This document shows positions 43,906 to 58,656 of a DNA stretch of 64,000 nucleotides, one piece after another. Each line of letters opens with the position of its first letter. Position 1 is the stretch's first letter. This DNA comes from Ditylenchus dipsaci. Taxonomy: Eukaryota; Nematoda; Chromadorea; Rhabditida; Anguinidae. Under the pieces are notes generated by a model. That model made no database searches, was not told the origin of the DNA, and saw nothing but the letters and a program-made list of their open reading frames with translations. The stretch spans positions 186,001 to 250,000 of the forward strand of contig SADC01001380.1 of the NCBI GenBank assembly GCA_004194705.1. The letters are read 5' to 3'. A program made the position numbers and the translations under genes.

Positions 43906-44004
43906 TCGGCTCACCCAAATCATCAATATGGGGCCCGGACCACGTTGGCACACTCAAACCATCAATACAGGGCCCAAACCACCAGCGCAAGTCTCAAACC
44001 ATCT

Positions 44005-44050
44005 ACAAAAACTGGGACAATGCGGCATCTGCCGCATAGGCGCTTTCTAG
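44005..44050 (+). repeat. Second copy of the ATGCGGCATCTGCCGCATAG patch
   Basis: ACTGGGACAATGCGGCATCT and GCCGCATAGGCGCTTTCTAG match 42775-42815. Its position just after the 20 bp-type units suggests it belongs to the unit that spread the arrays. Confidence 0.7.
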
Positions 44051-45208
44051 TAGTTTCTAAGGCTCTAGGTTAATTCGTCCACGGTCAATTCGTACCCAAA
44101 ATTATTTTCAAATTAATTTTTTTGTCTTGTGAAGAACTTATGTTATTTTGAATTTTGCCAAAATCGACCCACCCTAACCCCAAATTCTCGGGGTAGGTAC
44201 CTCCCGGTCAGGTGGATATCCACCTGGATGACCTAAAAATAATTTTTTTCCAAAATCGAAAATAAAGTATGCTATATATTTGTAAAAGAAGTGTGATGAA
44301 TCTTGTTTGACAGGATTGAAAATGCGATTTCAACCACCTGAACCCCAATACCTGGGGTAGGTACCACCTGGATGACCTAAAAATTGAAATGTCCTAAAAA
44401 CTAAAAAATAACCATTTTTCCTTAGTTTGGAGTTAGGTTTGTTAGGACCAGAATTGCGATTTTATCCATCCCCACTCTGATACCTGGGGTGCCTACCTCC
44501 TGGTAAAGTGAATGTCCACCTGGATGGCCTGAAAATGGAGGTAAAATAAGTTTACACTCAGGGGACTCGAACCAGAAACCCGGTGGCGTTTATATGAAGA
44601 TCTATAGCAGCCCCTCTCGAATTTAAACAGGGCAATGTTTCAGGCAAGATAAAACTATTTCCATCCCCAAACTGATTGATTTCTCAAAATTTGGGATTTC
44701 CTTTGGGATTCCAAAATTTGAAATTTCTATCCCTACTAAAATCACGTTTAGCAAGATTTACGAAAACTATAAGCGTATCATCAAAACGTAGTTTTACCGG
44801 TGTCAAACTGTCTTTAGATCGTTAAAATTAGTTAAGAAAACAAGTTTTAGAACCCAAAAACGAGAAAAAAAATCGATCCAAGCAAGTGAACGACCACTTG
44901 GTTCGGTTGGTGTGTGGATTATCCAGCAGAGCTAAGGCTGAATAACCGAAAACTTTTTTAAAGGACCCTGTCTCTTCCTTATCATGGCAATTGCAAAGGT
45001 TTGAATGCGCGCGGGACCACCTAGATTTTGTCAATAATGTTTTCGAATTATTTTTTGTTTGCATTTTGAATTTTAAACGTTATGTTCTAGATTATAAATC
45101 ACATTACGACAGTGAAAGATGTGGAGCAGTGAACATCGGATAAGTTGTCCGGACAGATGGGGCTTTTACGTTTGGATACTATTGAAGTGGGTTAGGCAGT
45201 TAAAAAAG

Positions 45209-45950
45209 GGGTAAAACGGAATTTTGCAGCTAATTCTCGTAATTTTGCAGCTAATTCTCGTAATTTTGCAACTAATTTTTTTTGCAGCTAATTCTCGTAA
45301 TTTTGCAGCTAATTCTCGTAATTTTGCAGCTAATTCTCGTAATTTTGCAGCAAATTCTTGTAATCTTGCAGCAAATATGAGTGAATTTTGTGGGAATTCG
45401 AATTTCCTAGTCAAATGATGACTTGGATCGCTCAGCATCCCAGCCCGGAGTGGTCAGAAGCCCCTGAAAGTTGGTTTTTTGGGGTTTACTAAAGGGGGGG
45501 GGGTAAACTTTTTGCGAAAATTCGATTGGGCGGATCAGAATTCCGGTCCGATCGGCTTAATCGCTCAGAATTTCAGGTTTATGACGGTTTGGAGTGGTTC
45601 ATGGTGAAATTCTGAGCGATTAAGCCGATCGGACCGGAATTCTGATCCGCCCAATCGAATTTTCGCAAAAAGTTTACCCCCCCCCCTTTAGTAAACCCCA
45701 AAAAACCAACTTTCAGGGGCTTCTGACCACTCCGGGCTGGGATTCTGAGCGATCCAAGTCATCTTTTGACTAGGAAATTCGAATTCCCGCAAAATTCACT
45801 CATATTTGCTGCATGATTACAAGAATTTGTTGCAAAATTACGAGAATTAGCTGCAAAATTACGAGAATTAGCTGCAAAATTACGAGAATTAGCTGCAAAA
45901 AAAATTAGCTGCAAAATTACGAGAATTAGCTGCAAAATTCCGTTTTACCC
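45209..45950. mobile_element. Tandem-arm foldback element L
   Basis: Ends GGGTAAAACGGAATTTTGCA and its complement. Flanks TTAAAAAAG (45200-45208) and TTAAAAAG (45951-45958) match except for one A in the run. Outer arms are 21 bp arrays of GCAGCTAATTCTCGTAATTT (plus T). Inner arms are the core shared with K, M and G (CCCTGAAAGTTGGTTTTTTG, TCCGGTCCGATCGGCTTAAT). Confidence 0.88.
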
Positions 45951-46132
45951 TTAAAAAGTTCAAAATAATGACTTTCCCTTCAAGACAATAACATAAAAAC
46001 ACTGAAAAAAATACATGAAAAAAACCCCAAGTGCACCCCCACCCCTTGGGAGGATCTCATAGAGCACTGCCGCTGGCGAGGTCATTTTGAACATGAGAAT
46101 TCCCAACTGTGACGTTTGACTACCTGCTGAGC

Positions 46133-46285
46133 GGCAACCAGACATTTTCTAATTTTTAGAATTTGTCGCGCGACATTTTCTAATATTTTTTCGGTCGATT
46201 CGGTCGTTTCGCCCGAATTTACCGAAAAAATATTAGAAAATGTCGCGCGACAAATTCTAAAAATATTAGAAAATGTCTGGTTGCC
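46133..46285. mobile_element. 153 bp foldback element H, copy 1
   Basis: Ends GGCAACCAGACATTTTCTAA and its complement. Exact 9 bp duplications CTGCTGAGC are at 46124-46132 and 46286-46294. The arms contain AATTTGTCGCGCGACATTTT. The element at 53134-53287 is nearly the same with its centre inverted, and a diverged relative lies at 59860-59985. Confidence 0.92.
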
Positions 46286-46772
46286 CTGCTGAGCACAATT
46301 ATTGCAAAACCGGGCCTTCTTTCTAGAGTAAAATGCCCTTAACACTAGGACGGTCGAGGAGCCGTTTATATTCGTTGGTGTGTGGATTATCCAGCAGAGC
46401 TGAGGCTGAATAACCGAACACTTTTTAAAATAACATAAGTTATTCACAAGATAAAAAAGATTAATTTGAGAACAATTTTGTGGACGAGTTGACCGTGGAT
46501 GAATTGACCGTGGACGAATTGACCTGTGGACGAATTGACCGTGGACGAATTGACCGCACGCCGTTTCTAAAGCTATTTATTTAGAAATATTTGCTTTCTT
46601 GCTGAACCAAGTTGGTACTGCCAATACAAATAAAACACCATAAAATCCAGGATTTCTGCTTGGTGATCTACGTACTGTTGACTAACTTTTGTTTAAAACC
46701 TGTATCGTACACCGAAACCGACTTCATCACTTTTTTCAGGTGCTTGAAGAAAAGCATAGCTTGATATTCAAT

Positions 46773-51724
<4,952 letters not shown>

Positions 51725-51777
51725 AGAACTATGCACCATCTCTCTTCTTTTGGTTGTCAGTTGCCCGATCAATCAAA

Positions 51778-51783
51778 AATAAA
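51778..51783 (+). terminator. Polyadenylation signal of RIOK2
   Basis: AATAAA lies 54 nt after the stop codon. Confidence 0.65.
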
Positions 51784-52063
51784 GGACCACTTGGAAGTAT
51801 TGTTATTCTTATTCTTGTTGTTGTAGTAGCAGACATTTTTGGAGTTAGAAGGTTAAACAAAGATAAAAAAGATTTTCTATATTGATCTTACATTTCATTT
51901 GTGGTTATTCGGAAGCATATTAGATGTAGTTTAGGTTCGGAGGCTTCACATTTTTTTCATTCCAGCCTATAACTTATATAAGATTTTAAATTTTGATGGT
52001 TTGATTGTAAAATTGATGGTTTGAATTTTTGTACACTTTGAAAACAAGTCATTATAATTTAAA

Positions 52064-52853
52064 GGATGGTATTTTTTTCTCACCGCAAAACACTTGAAAA
52101 TCACCGCAAATTATTTTTTTCTCACCGCAATTTGATCTTCCCGCAAAATACTTTTTTCTCACCGCGAAATACTTTTTTCTCACCGCAAAATACTTTTTTC
52201 TCACCGCAAAAATACTTTTTTCCCCCCGCAAACCTAATTTCTGTCCAAGACCAACCTAATTTTGCATAACTTTGCAAGAATTCAAATTTTCCAACCAGAA
52301 AATGACTTGGATTGTTCAGAATCCCACTCCGGAATGGCCAGAAGCCCCTGAAAGTTGGTTTTTGGGGGTTTACTAAAGGGGGTAAACTTTTTGCGAAAAT
52401 TCGATTGGGCGGATCAGAATTCCGGTCCGATCGGCTTAATCGCTCAGAATTCCGCCCTGAACCACTCTAAACCGTCATAAAGCTGAAATTCTGAGCGATT
52501 AAGCCCATCGGACTGGAATTCTGATCCGCCCAATCGAATTTTCGCAAAAAGTTTACCCCCTTTAGTAAACCCCCAAAAAACCAACTTTCAGGGGCTTCTG
52601 GCCATTCCGAGTGGGATTCTGAACAATCCAAGTCATTTTCTGGTTGGAAAATTTGAATTCTTGCAAAATTATGCAAAATTAGGTTGGTCTTAGACAGAAA
52701 TTAGGTTTGCGGGGGGAAAAAAGTATTTTTGCGGTGAGAAAAAAGTATTTTGCGGTGAGAAAAAAGTATTTGCGGGAAGATCAAATTGCGGTGAGAAAAA
52801 AATAATTTGCGGTGCATTCGCAGTGTATTTGCGGTGAGAAAAAAATATTATCC
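52064..52853. mobile_element. Tandem-arm foldback element M
   Basis: Left GGATGGTATTTTTTTCTCAC, right complement GGATAATATTTTTTTCTCAC. Exact 9 bp duplications TAATTTAAA are at 52055-52063 and 52854-52862. Outer arms are 21 bp arrays of CTCACCGCAAAATACTTTTT (plus T). Inner arms are the core shared with K, L and G. Confidence 0.9.
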
Positions 52854-53133
52854 TAATTTAAATCGATTTCCAATGGTTAGTTTTGTTTGGTGACCAACAA
52901 ACAAAAAATTTCATGTCTCGTGCAGCTTGCTCAAGCTTTATGCAGATTATTTTAATTTAATATTTGAAAACTGAGCATTGAGAAAGAGTAAATTTGACCA
53001 GAACTTTTTTCAAATACACATTGAAACTTTAGGGAATAGTAAAAAGTAGGGAAAAAAATTTCCCTGTATATTTTTCAGTACTTAAGAGTCACATTTTGAG
53101 AGACTGGACCTAGAGTTGGAAAGTCGGAAATTT

Positions 53134-53287
53134 GGCAACCAGACATTTTCTAATATTTTTAGAATTTGTCGCGCGACATTTTCTAATATTTTTTCGGTAA
53201 ATTCGGCGAAACGACCGAATCGACCGAAAAAATATTAGAAAATGTCGCGCGACAAATTCTAAAAATATTAGAAAATGTCTGGTTGCC
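53134..53287. mobile_element. 153 bp foldback element, copy 2 (I)
   Basis: Nearly the same as 46133-46285. Exact 8 bp duplications GGAAATTT are at 53126-53133 and 53288-53295. The central segment (GGTAAATTCGGCGAAACGAC) is in the opposite orientation to copy 1. Confidence 0.92.
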
Positions 53288-53359
53288 GGAAATTTGGGAG
53301 TCGATGCATTTTTGAAATCAAAAGGTCAGTGAAATCAATTGTAATTGAACAAATGGGAC

Positions 53360-53490
53360 GAGGCTGATTCGCCGTCATTGTTTTCACTGTTGACAAAATT
53401 CGCCGTTGCAAAATTTGCCGTCGACTAAATTTAGCGTTGACAAAATTTGCCGTCAGCTTAATTTGTCGTTGACAAAAATCGCCGTCTTGG
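53360..53490 (+). repeat. Short array of GTTGACAAAATTCGCC units
   Basis: Six to seven units of 16-17 bp (GTTGACAAAATTTGCCGTC). It looks like a solo arm of the tandem-arm class, as no inverted partner was found nearby. Confidence 0.7.
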
Positions 53491-53704
53491 TGATTTCAGT
53501 TTTTGCTTATTTTCACGAGCTAAAGTCAAATACGCATGATTAGCAAATTTTGTTGAAAATAAACAAATTTGGGCGCTAGTAGCGAATACATGTGGCGTTA
53601 GCGGTTTTTGGACTGCATACTGACTCAGTACACTTTCAAATTTTAATTTCAGTTTTTTTGGTTGTTCGGCACACACGTTTGAGCCCTTCCGAACGTGCAC
53701 TGGC

Positions 53705-55960
53705 CTATCTTGAGCTTTAGCCTAACCAGGGAACCTTTAGAAGTGTTTTTTCAAAGACTTCATTGACAGATTTTTTCGAGATTCTTGTAAAGTACCCCGA
53801 AGTTATATTACAAAGTGCTGCTGATACAGTAGCGGAAAAAAGTGATGACTCAAGCATAAGTTTTGCGTATTTTGCTTCATATCTCCCAACTACATGCATT
53901 CTTTGATTTAACATATATAAGCAAGAAAAATAGCCGGAATCTCAGCTACATTTTGAGTACAAATACGTATATGTATAGGGTTGTTACACAGTTAACTCGA
54001 TTTTTTCTAAAATTTTGACCTCATTTCTTGTTTTTATGCTACTTTTTTTCTAAAACTTTGAGGCCGTTACCCAAGTTCGAAAGCCTAGAATGTTGGCTAC
54101 CCAATGGCATAAAAATTTCTTGTTTGGTTCACGAAAATGCATATATGTTATTGCAAACACTTTCGAATTATTTCGAATTATTTTCGAACTTTTAATTCGA
54201 AATAGTTCGAAATAATTCGAAAGTGTTTGTAATAAAATATTTGCATTTTCGTGAACCAAACCAAGAAATTTTGATACCATTGGATAGCCAACATTCTAGG
54301 CTTTCGAACGTGGGGTAACGTGCTCAAAATTTTAGAAAAAAGTAGCATAAAAACAAGAAATAAGGTCAAAATTTAAAAAAAAAATCGAGTTAACTGTGTA
54401 ACAACCCTATATACCGTATTTACTCTAATAGTAGCCCCCCCCCCCCCCTGATTCAAAATCGTGTTTTTGGCGTTGTGTTTTTGACCCACTTTTCAAAAAC
54501 TTTTCTCAGGCAAGTTATACCTCATTTTGTAGCTCATCTCACTGGCTACAAAATGAGTGGTAATTTGCATGAAACAGTCTTCAAAAAGTGGGTCGAAAAC
54601 GCTATGCCACAAACACGATTTTGAACGAGGGGGGGCTACTATTAGAGTAAATACGGTATGTATGATAAGGAATCAGAAACTTTTTAATTGTTTTTCAAAA
54701 TGCACTCAAATTTTGAGGCGGAAAAAAGTGATGACTCAAATCCTTTTCTATTGATGTTTCATCGTCATTTTATGTCTATGGCCAATTTTGAATGTTTATT
54801 CGTAAGCCCTGTTTCTCAGCTACAATTTGGAATGTCAAACTTACTTTTATAATTATTCTCGGAAAGTTATGACCATCAAGATAAAAGTGTCGATTTCTAG
54901 TCAAAATAAAGGAAAATCCAAGGAAAATGACTGTTTAGACACATAAATAATAGCTTTTCTCAAAAAAATGTTGATGAAAAGATAACATTCAATGCACCAT
55001 TCGAAAGCTCTTTGATTCATCTACAAAAACATGTCGACTATTGTTTTATAAAAATAGAGGGCTGAGAAACGGACGGTTGAATTTCGACAAGACAAAAAAC
55101 CCCTGTTTTTGCCTTATTTTTAGCCTTTTTTGTCTTGTCGAAATTCAACCGTCCGTTTCTCAGCGCTGTATTTTTCTAAAAAAGCAGTCAGCATGTCATT
55201 GTGTAGAGAAATCAAAGAGATTTCGAATGGTGCATTGAATGTTATCTTTTCATCAACATTTTTTTGAGAAAAGCTATTATTTATGTGTCTAAACAGTCAT
55301 TTTCCTTGGATTTTCCTTTATTTTGACTAGAAATCGACACTTTTATCTTGATGGTCATAACTTTTCGAGAATAATTATAAAAGTAAGTTTGACATTCCAA
55401 ATTGTAGCTGAGAAACAGGGCTTACGAATAAACATTCAAAATTGGCCATAGACATAAAATGACGATGAAACATCAATAGAAAAGGATTTGAGTCATCACT
55501 TTTTTCCGCCTCAAAATTTGAGTGCATTTTGAAAAACAATTAAAAAGTTTCTGATTCCTTATCATACATATACGTATTTGTACTCAAAATGTAGCTGAGA
55601 TTCCGGCGATCATTCTTGCTTATATATGTTAAATAAAAGAATGCATGTAGTCGGGAGATATGAAGCAAAATACGCAAAACTTATGCTTGAGTCATCACTT
55701 TTTTCCGCTACTGTATGTCTAGGTCCTTTGAAAAATTCAAGAGACCGGGCCTCTGCGAAGTTACCGAGAAACCATGATACGGGTATCATGGTTTTCAGTA
55801 ACTTCGGGTAGCCATTTGTCCCTGATTTTTCAAAGGACCTGGACATATCAGCAGCACTTTATTATATAACCGGGGTTCTCGACAAGAATCTGCAAAAAAC
55901 CTGTCAATGAAGTCTTTGGAAAAAAACTTCTGAAGGTTCCCTGGTCAGACAGAAATATTC
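53705..55960. mobile_element. 2.2 kb nested palindrome
   Basis: The outer arm CAGGGAACCTTTAGAAGTGT and TTCAAAGACTTCATTGACAG returns inverted at 55880-55950. Successive inner arms also pair: GCATGTAGTTGGGAGATATG (53870, 55650), TCAGCTACATTTTGAGTACA (53945, 55585), GGGTTGTTACACAGTTAACT (53979, 54400) and AAATCGACACTTTTATCTTG (54885, 55345). A CCGTATTT MITE (54412-54658) sits inside. The ORFs on the two sides mirror each other. Confidence 0.8.
54412..54658. mobile_element. CCGTATTT MITE inside the 2.2 kb palindrome
   Basis: Ends TACCGTATTTACTCTAATAG and complement, TA-bordered. The interior (CAAAATCGTGTTTTTGGC, TTTTGTAGCTCATCTCAC) matches the element at 60518-60767. Confidence 0.85.
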
Positions 55961-56151
55961 TTCTTAAATCGAGTAATCTAAAGGTTAATTATTTCAATTA
56001 TTAATGTGAATTATTATTTCTAAAATGAGCATCGGGGCACCACAGGCGCCCAAGGTCGGCTTTTGTCCCAGGTCAAAGTCAGGGTCTTTCCCTTGCTAAT
56101 TGATTTGATTTTATTTACTTTTGAAAAACTAAACAAAACCTTAACTTCGAG

Positions 56152-56311
56152 TACCGTAAATCCTCTAATAGAGCCCCCTCTCTAATAGAGCCCCCCCCCT
56201 TGATTTTTGACTAGAGTTTCAGAGTTAGCACCATTTTTGATTGACAATTTCAAGATTTTTCATGGATTGAAAAATAAAGCCCCCGGGGGCTCTATTAGAG
56301 GATTTACGGTA
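56152..56311. mobile_element. CCGTAAAT-type MITE
   Basis: Ends TACCGTAAATCCTCTAATAG and complement, TA-bordered. The interior has CAGAGTTAGCACCATTTTTG and AATAAAGCCCCCGGGGGC as at 48186-48345. Confidence 0.85.
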
Positions 56312-56609
56312 TTTGCTTTTGATTACGAAAACCAAATATTTAAACTCAAGTGATTGGTTTTGATTATAAAATCAAATTATCTGTACTTTGGTAAATATAA
56401 TCGATCGCGGAATTCAACACAAATGTCGAGCTGTTTTTAAACGATTATTGAATTTATAACGCCTTTGCATTTGATTTTTATTGTTTACGAAATTGTAAAC
56501 ATATATAGCGGATTTATTATGGATTGATACACAAATTTTAATGATTTGAATTTATTTTGAAAATGTAATCGGAAAATCAAGTGATTTCTTTCGGGTAACA
56601 CTTTACTTG

Positions 56610-57026
56610 CCTCCCCCCACGGCTGACCCAATTTCGAGGTGAATTTTTAAAAACTGATTGCATATTCGTGTTTCTCGACCCGGATTTTTACGGGAAATGA
56701 TCATCAGATTCTGTGAAAGTGATACATATATTTACTTTTCTATTGTTCTGCCATAAAAGTGGCCCCTTTTATTCCCTTCCCCTCCCAATACAGCCCTTAA
56801 TCCCTTTAAAATTCAAAAGGCGCCAATTTAAAAAATATTTTTTTTTCAATTTTTTCTAAAATTTTACCTTGGGGACCAAGGCAAATCCCAAAATTTTTTT
56901 TTCACTTTCACAGAATCTGATGATCATTTCCTGTAAAAATCCGGGCCGAGAAACACGAATATGCAATCGGGTTTTGAAAATTCACCTCGAAAGTGGGTCA
57001 GCCGTGGGGGGGGGGGCCAAGTAAAG
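56610..57026. mobile_element. Foldback of the AACACGAATATG family
   Basis: CCACGGCTGACCCA, ATATTCGTGTTTCTCGACCC and GATCATCAGATTCTGTGAAA each return inverted on the right side. The centre has CCCTTCCCCTCCCAATACAG. GCCGTGGGGGGG occurs at the right end as at 4395. Confidence 0.7.
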
Positions 57027-57129
57027 TCTAGCCGTAAAGTCTAGCCTTCTTTCGATTACATAATTGAAATCTTCTAATTTATTGAATTTATTTTTTGTCG
57101 CACTCGTTCAGTACCTTGCTTTCCCTGTT

Positions 57130-57360
57130 TCCATTTTTGTAGCTGAGATGCAGGGCTACGCAATAAAAAAAATTTCAGTCACACATCGCTGAAATTTTTT
57201 GATAAAAATACGTTTATTTGCACTCTACATTGCACTCATTTAGTGAGATGTAAAGTGCGATGTAGAGTGCAAATAAACGCAGTTTTATCAAAGAATTTCA
57301 GCGATGTGTGGCTGAAATTCTTTTTATCAGCGTAGCCCTGCATCTCAGCTACAAAATGGT
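57130..57360. mobile_element. Foldback with TAGCTGAGATGCAGGG ends
   Basis: TTTGTAGCTGAGATGCAGGG at the left returns inverted as CCCTGCATCTCAGCTACAAA. The inner arms TTGCACTCTACATTGCACTC also pair. It shares ends with 16495-16915. Confidence 0.72.
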
Positions 57361-57454
57361 ACCAACAGAAAAAAAAGTTCGGCCGAGAAAAAAATCTACA
57401 GCCGTTCCGCCTAAACAAGTCAAAAGATCGCTCACTCATTGGGGACTCAGCTTA

Positions 57455-57640
57455 AATCATTCAACTTCTGTACGGATATTTCAACTTTGTTTCTGACAAA
57501 ACAAAGCCCAGAATTTAATTTTAGGTATGGTTTTGTTAGAAACCAAGTTGAAAAAACTGTACAGAAGTTGAGTGATTAGAAAAAAATTGAAATCCGGGCA
57601 CCACCTCTTATAAGCGTGGCATGCTCCTTTAATAGTTTCT
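57455..57640. repeat. Copy of the GTTTCTAACAAAAC foldback module
   Basis: CAACTTCTGTACGGATATTT and TTTGTTTCTGACAAAACAAA return inverted before CTGTACAGAAGTTGAG. It matches 880-960 and 29200-29320. Confidence 0.6.
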
Positions 57641-57659
57641 CAAGCAAATCGACCATGCT

Positions 57660-58435
57660 GAGCACGAATCCGATGTCAGAATTACAGGTTTGTTCATGAA
57701 AATTCAAACTTTGATAAAATATGAAGAATGAATTTTGTGTGCTCGCCATGTTTTAAATGAGATTTTGGAAATCGCTACAGCCCTTTTTTTCAAGTTTATT
57801 TCTTACCATTTTGCAGCTTAAGAAAAAGGCTATCGCCTAATATATTTTTGTCTCGGTATTGGCTCGGATTAATTGAGTATGGAGAAATTTCGCCGAAAAA
57901 TCCTGAAAGCTGAAATAGGTTTTTTGCATTGAAATGCTGACATCCTAACAAAAATAATAAACGCCACCAATGTAGATACACCATCAGAAAGCTCACTATC
58001 CAATGGTATATAATGAGTTGGGATGAGAGTGCGAAATGACCCTCCTGCAAGAGAAAATGTGCTAGACACCCACGCATCCAGGATCTCGCCGAGTACCCAA
58101 CTTCCGAGTACCATATCTTGAAAGTGGACTATGTACACACTCTGTTATCCACTCTCTCTTACCCTCTTATCCGCAGCCGGTGACAATATTTAGTTGTACA
58201 GTTAAACCTGCTCACAAAGTTATTTACAGCTGTGTGTAATCACCCCTATCAAATTTATTATATACTCCGTGAAGTAAGAAATTTCGGGCAAAATGCTTTG
58301 AAATAGTTATTTTAAAGGAAACTTTTAATCTTACGGGATATTCGACCGGATAAAACAATTCAAGCCATTATTTATGTCAATGCTTATCTGTGTCGGCTAT
58401 TTAATTTTTTTTCAAACCAAGACTCGGCACAGGTA
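57660..58435. other. Mostly unique sequence upstream of HPRT
   Basis: No confident gene. Minus-strand ORFs here (about 57796-58138) overlap in two frames and show no recognised domain. It may contain the HPRT promoter. Confidence 0.35.
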
Positions 58436-58590
58436 ACGAACAAGCACCCCAAAAAAATCAATAGGGGGGACCAAGGCAAAAAATTTAAAAAATAAAAACA
58501 ATCAACAGGGGGGACCAAGGCATCTTTTTTTTTGCCTTGGTCCCCCTATTGATTTTTTGGGGTGCTTGTTCTTTACTCGAGTGGGTGCTT
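58436..58590. mobile_element. Short foldback just upstream of HPRT
   Basis: GAACAAGCACCCCAAAAAAA and AATAGGGGGGACCAAGGC pair with GCCTTGGTCCCCCTATTGAT and TTTTTGGGGTGCTTGTTC. It ends about 65 bp before the HPRT start codon. Confidence 0.75.
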
Positions 58591-58656
58591 GTTCTTAACC
58601 TTAGCCCAAGACGGCAAGACTCTATAAAAAAACTAATCACAAATTTAGGTAGAATA

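Larger units (their letters stand above)
44062..46562. mobile_element. Tandem-arm foldback element J, host of two later insertions
   Basis: Left end GCTCTAGGTTAATTCGTCCA and right end complement GGCGTGCGGTCAATTCGTCC. Flanks GTTTCTAAG (44053-44061) and GTTTCTAAA (46563-46571) are a 9 bp duplication with one change. The right arm is a 15 bp array of GTGGACGAATTGACC (46478-46558); the left arm keeps only two units. Inside are GGTGGATATCCACCTG repeats, a tRNA-like B box (44570), the complete element L and the complete element H, plus an inverted pair ATCCAGCAGAGCTAAGGCTG (44920, 46390). Confidence 0.8.

Noticed and set aside
46082..46447. 121-residue minus-strand ORF through element H
   Set aside because: It crosses the foldback and reads its palindrome; no homology.
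53717..55846. Mirror ORFs around 53717-53914 and 55626-55811
   Set aside because: The two are complementary arms of the 2.2 kb palindrome; no family match.
57796..58138. Overlapping hydrophobic minus-strand ORFs of about 90 residues
   Set aside because: Two frames are open over the same bases with unlike sequences; no splice signals or family match, so chance is likely.
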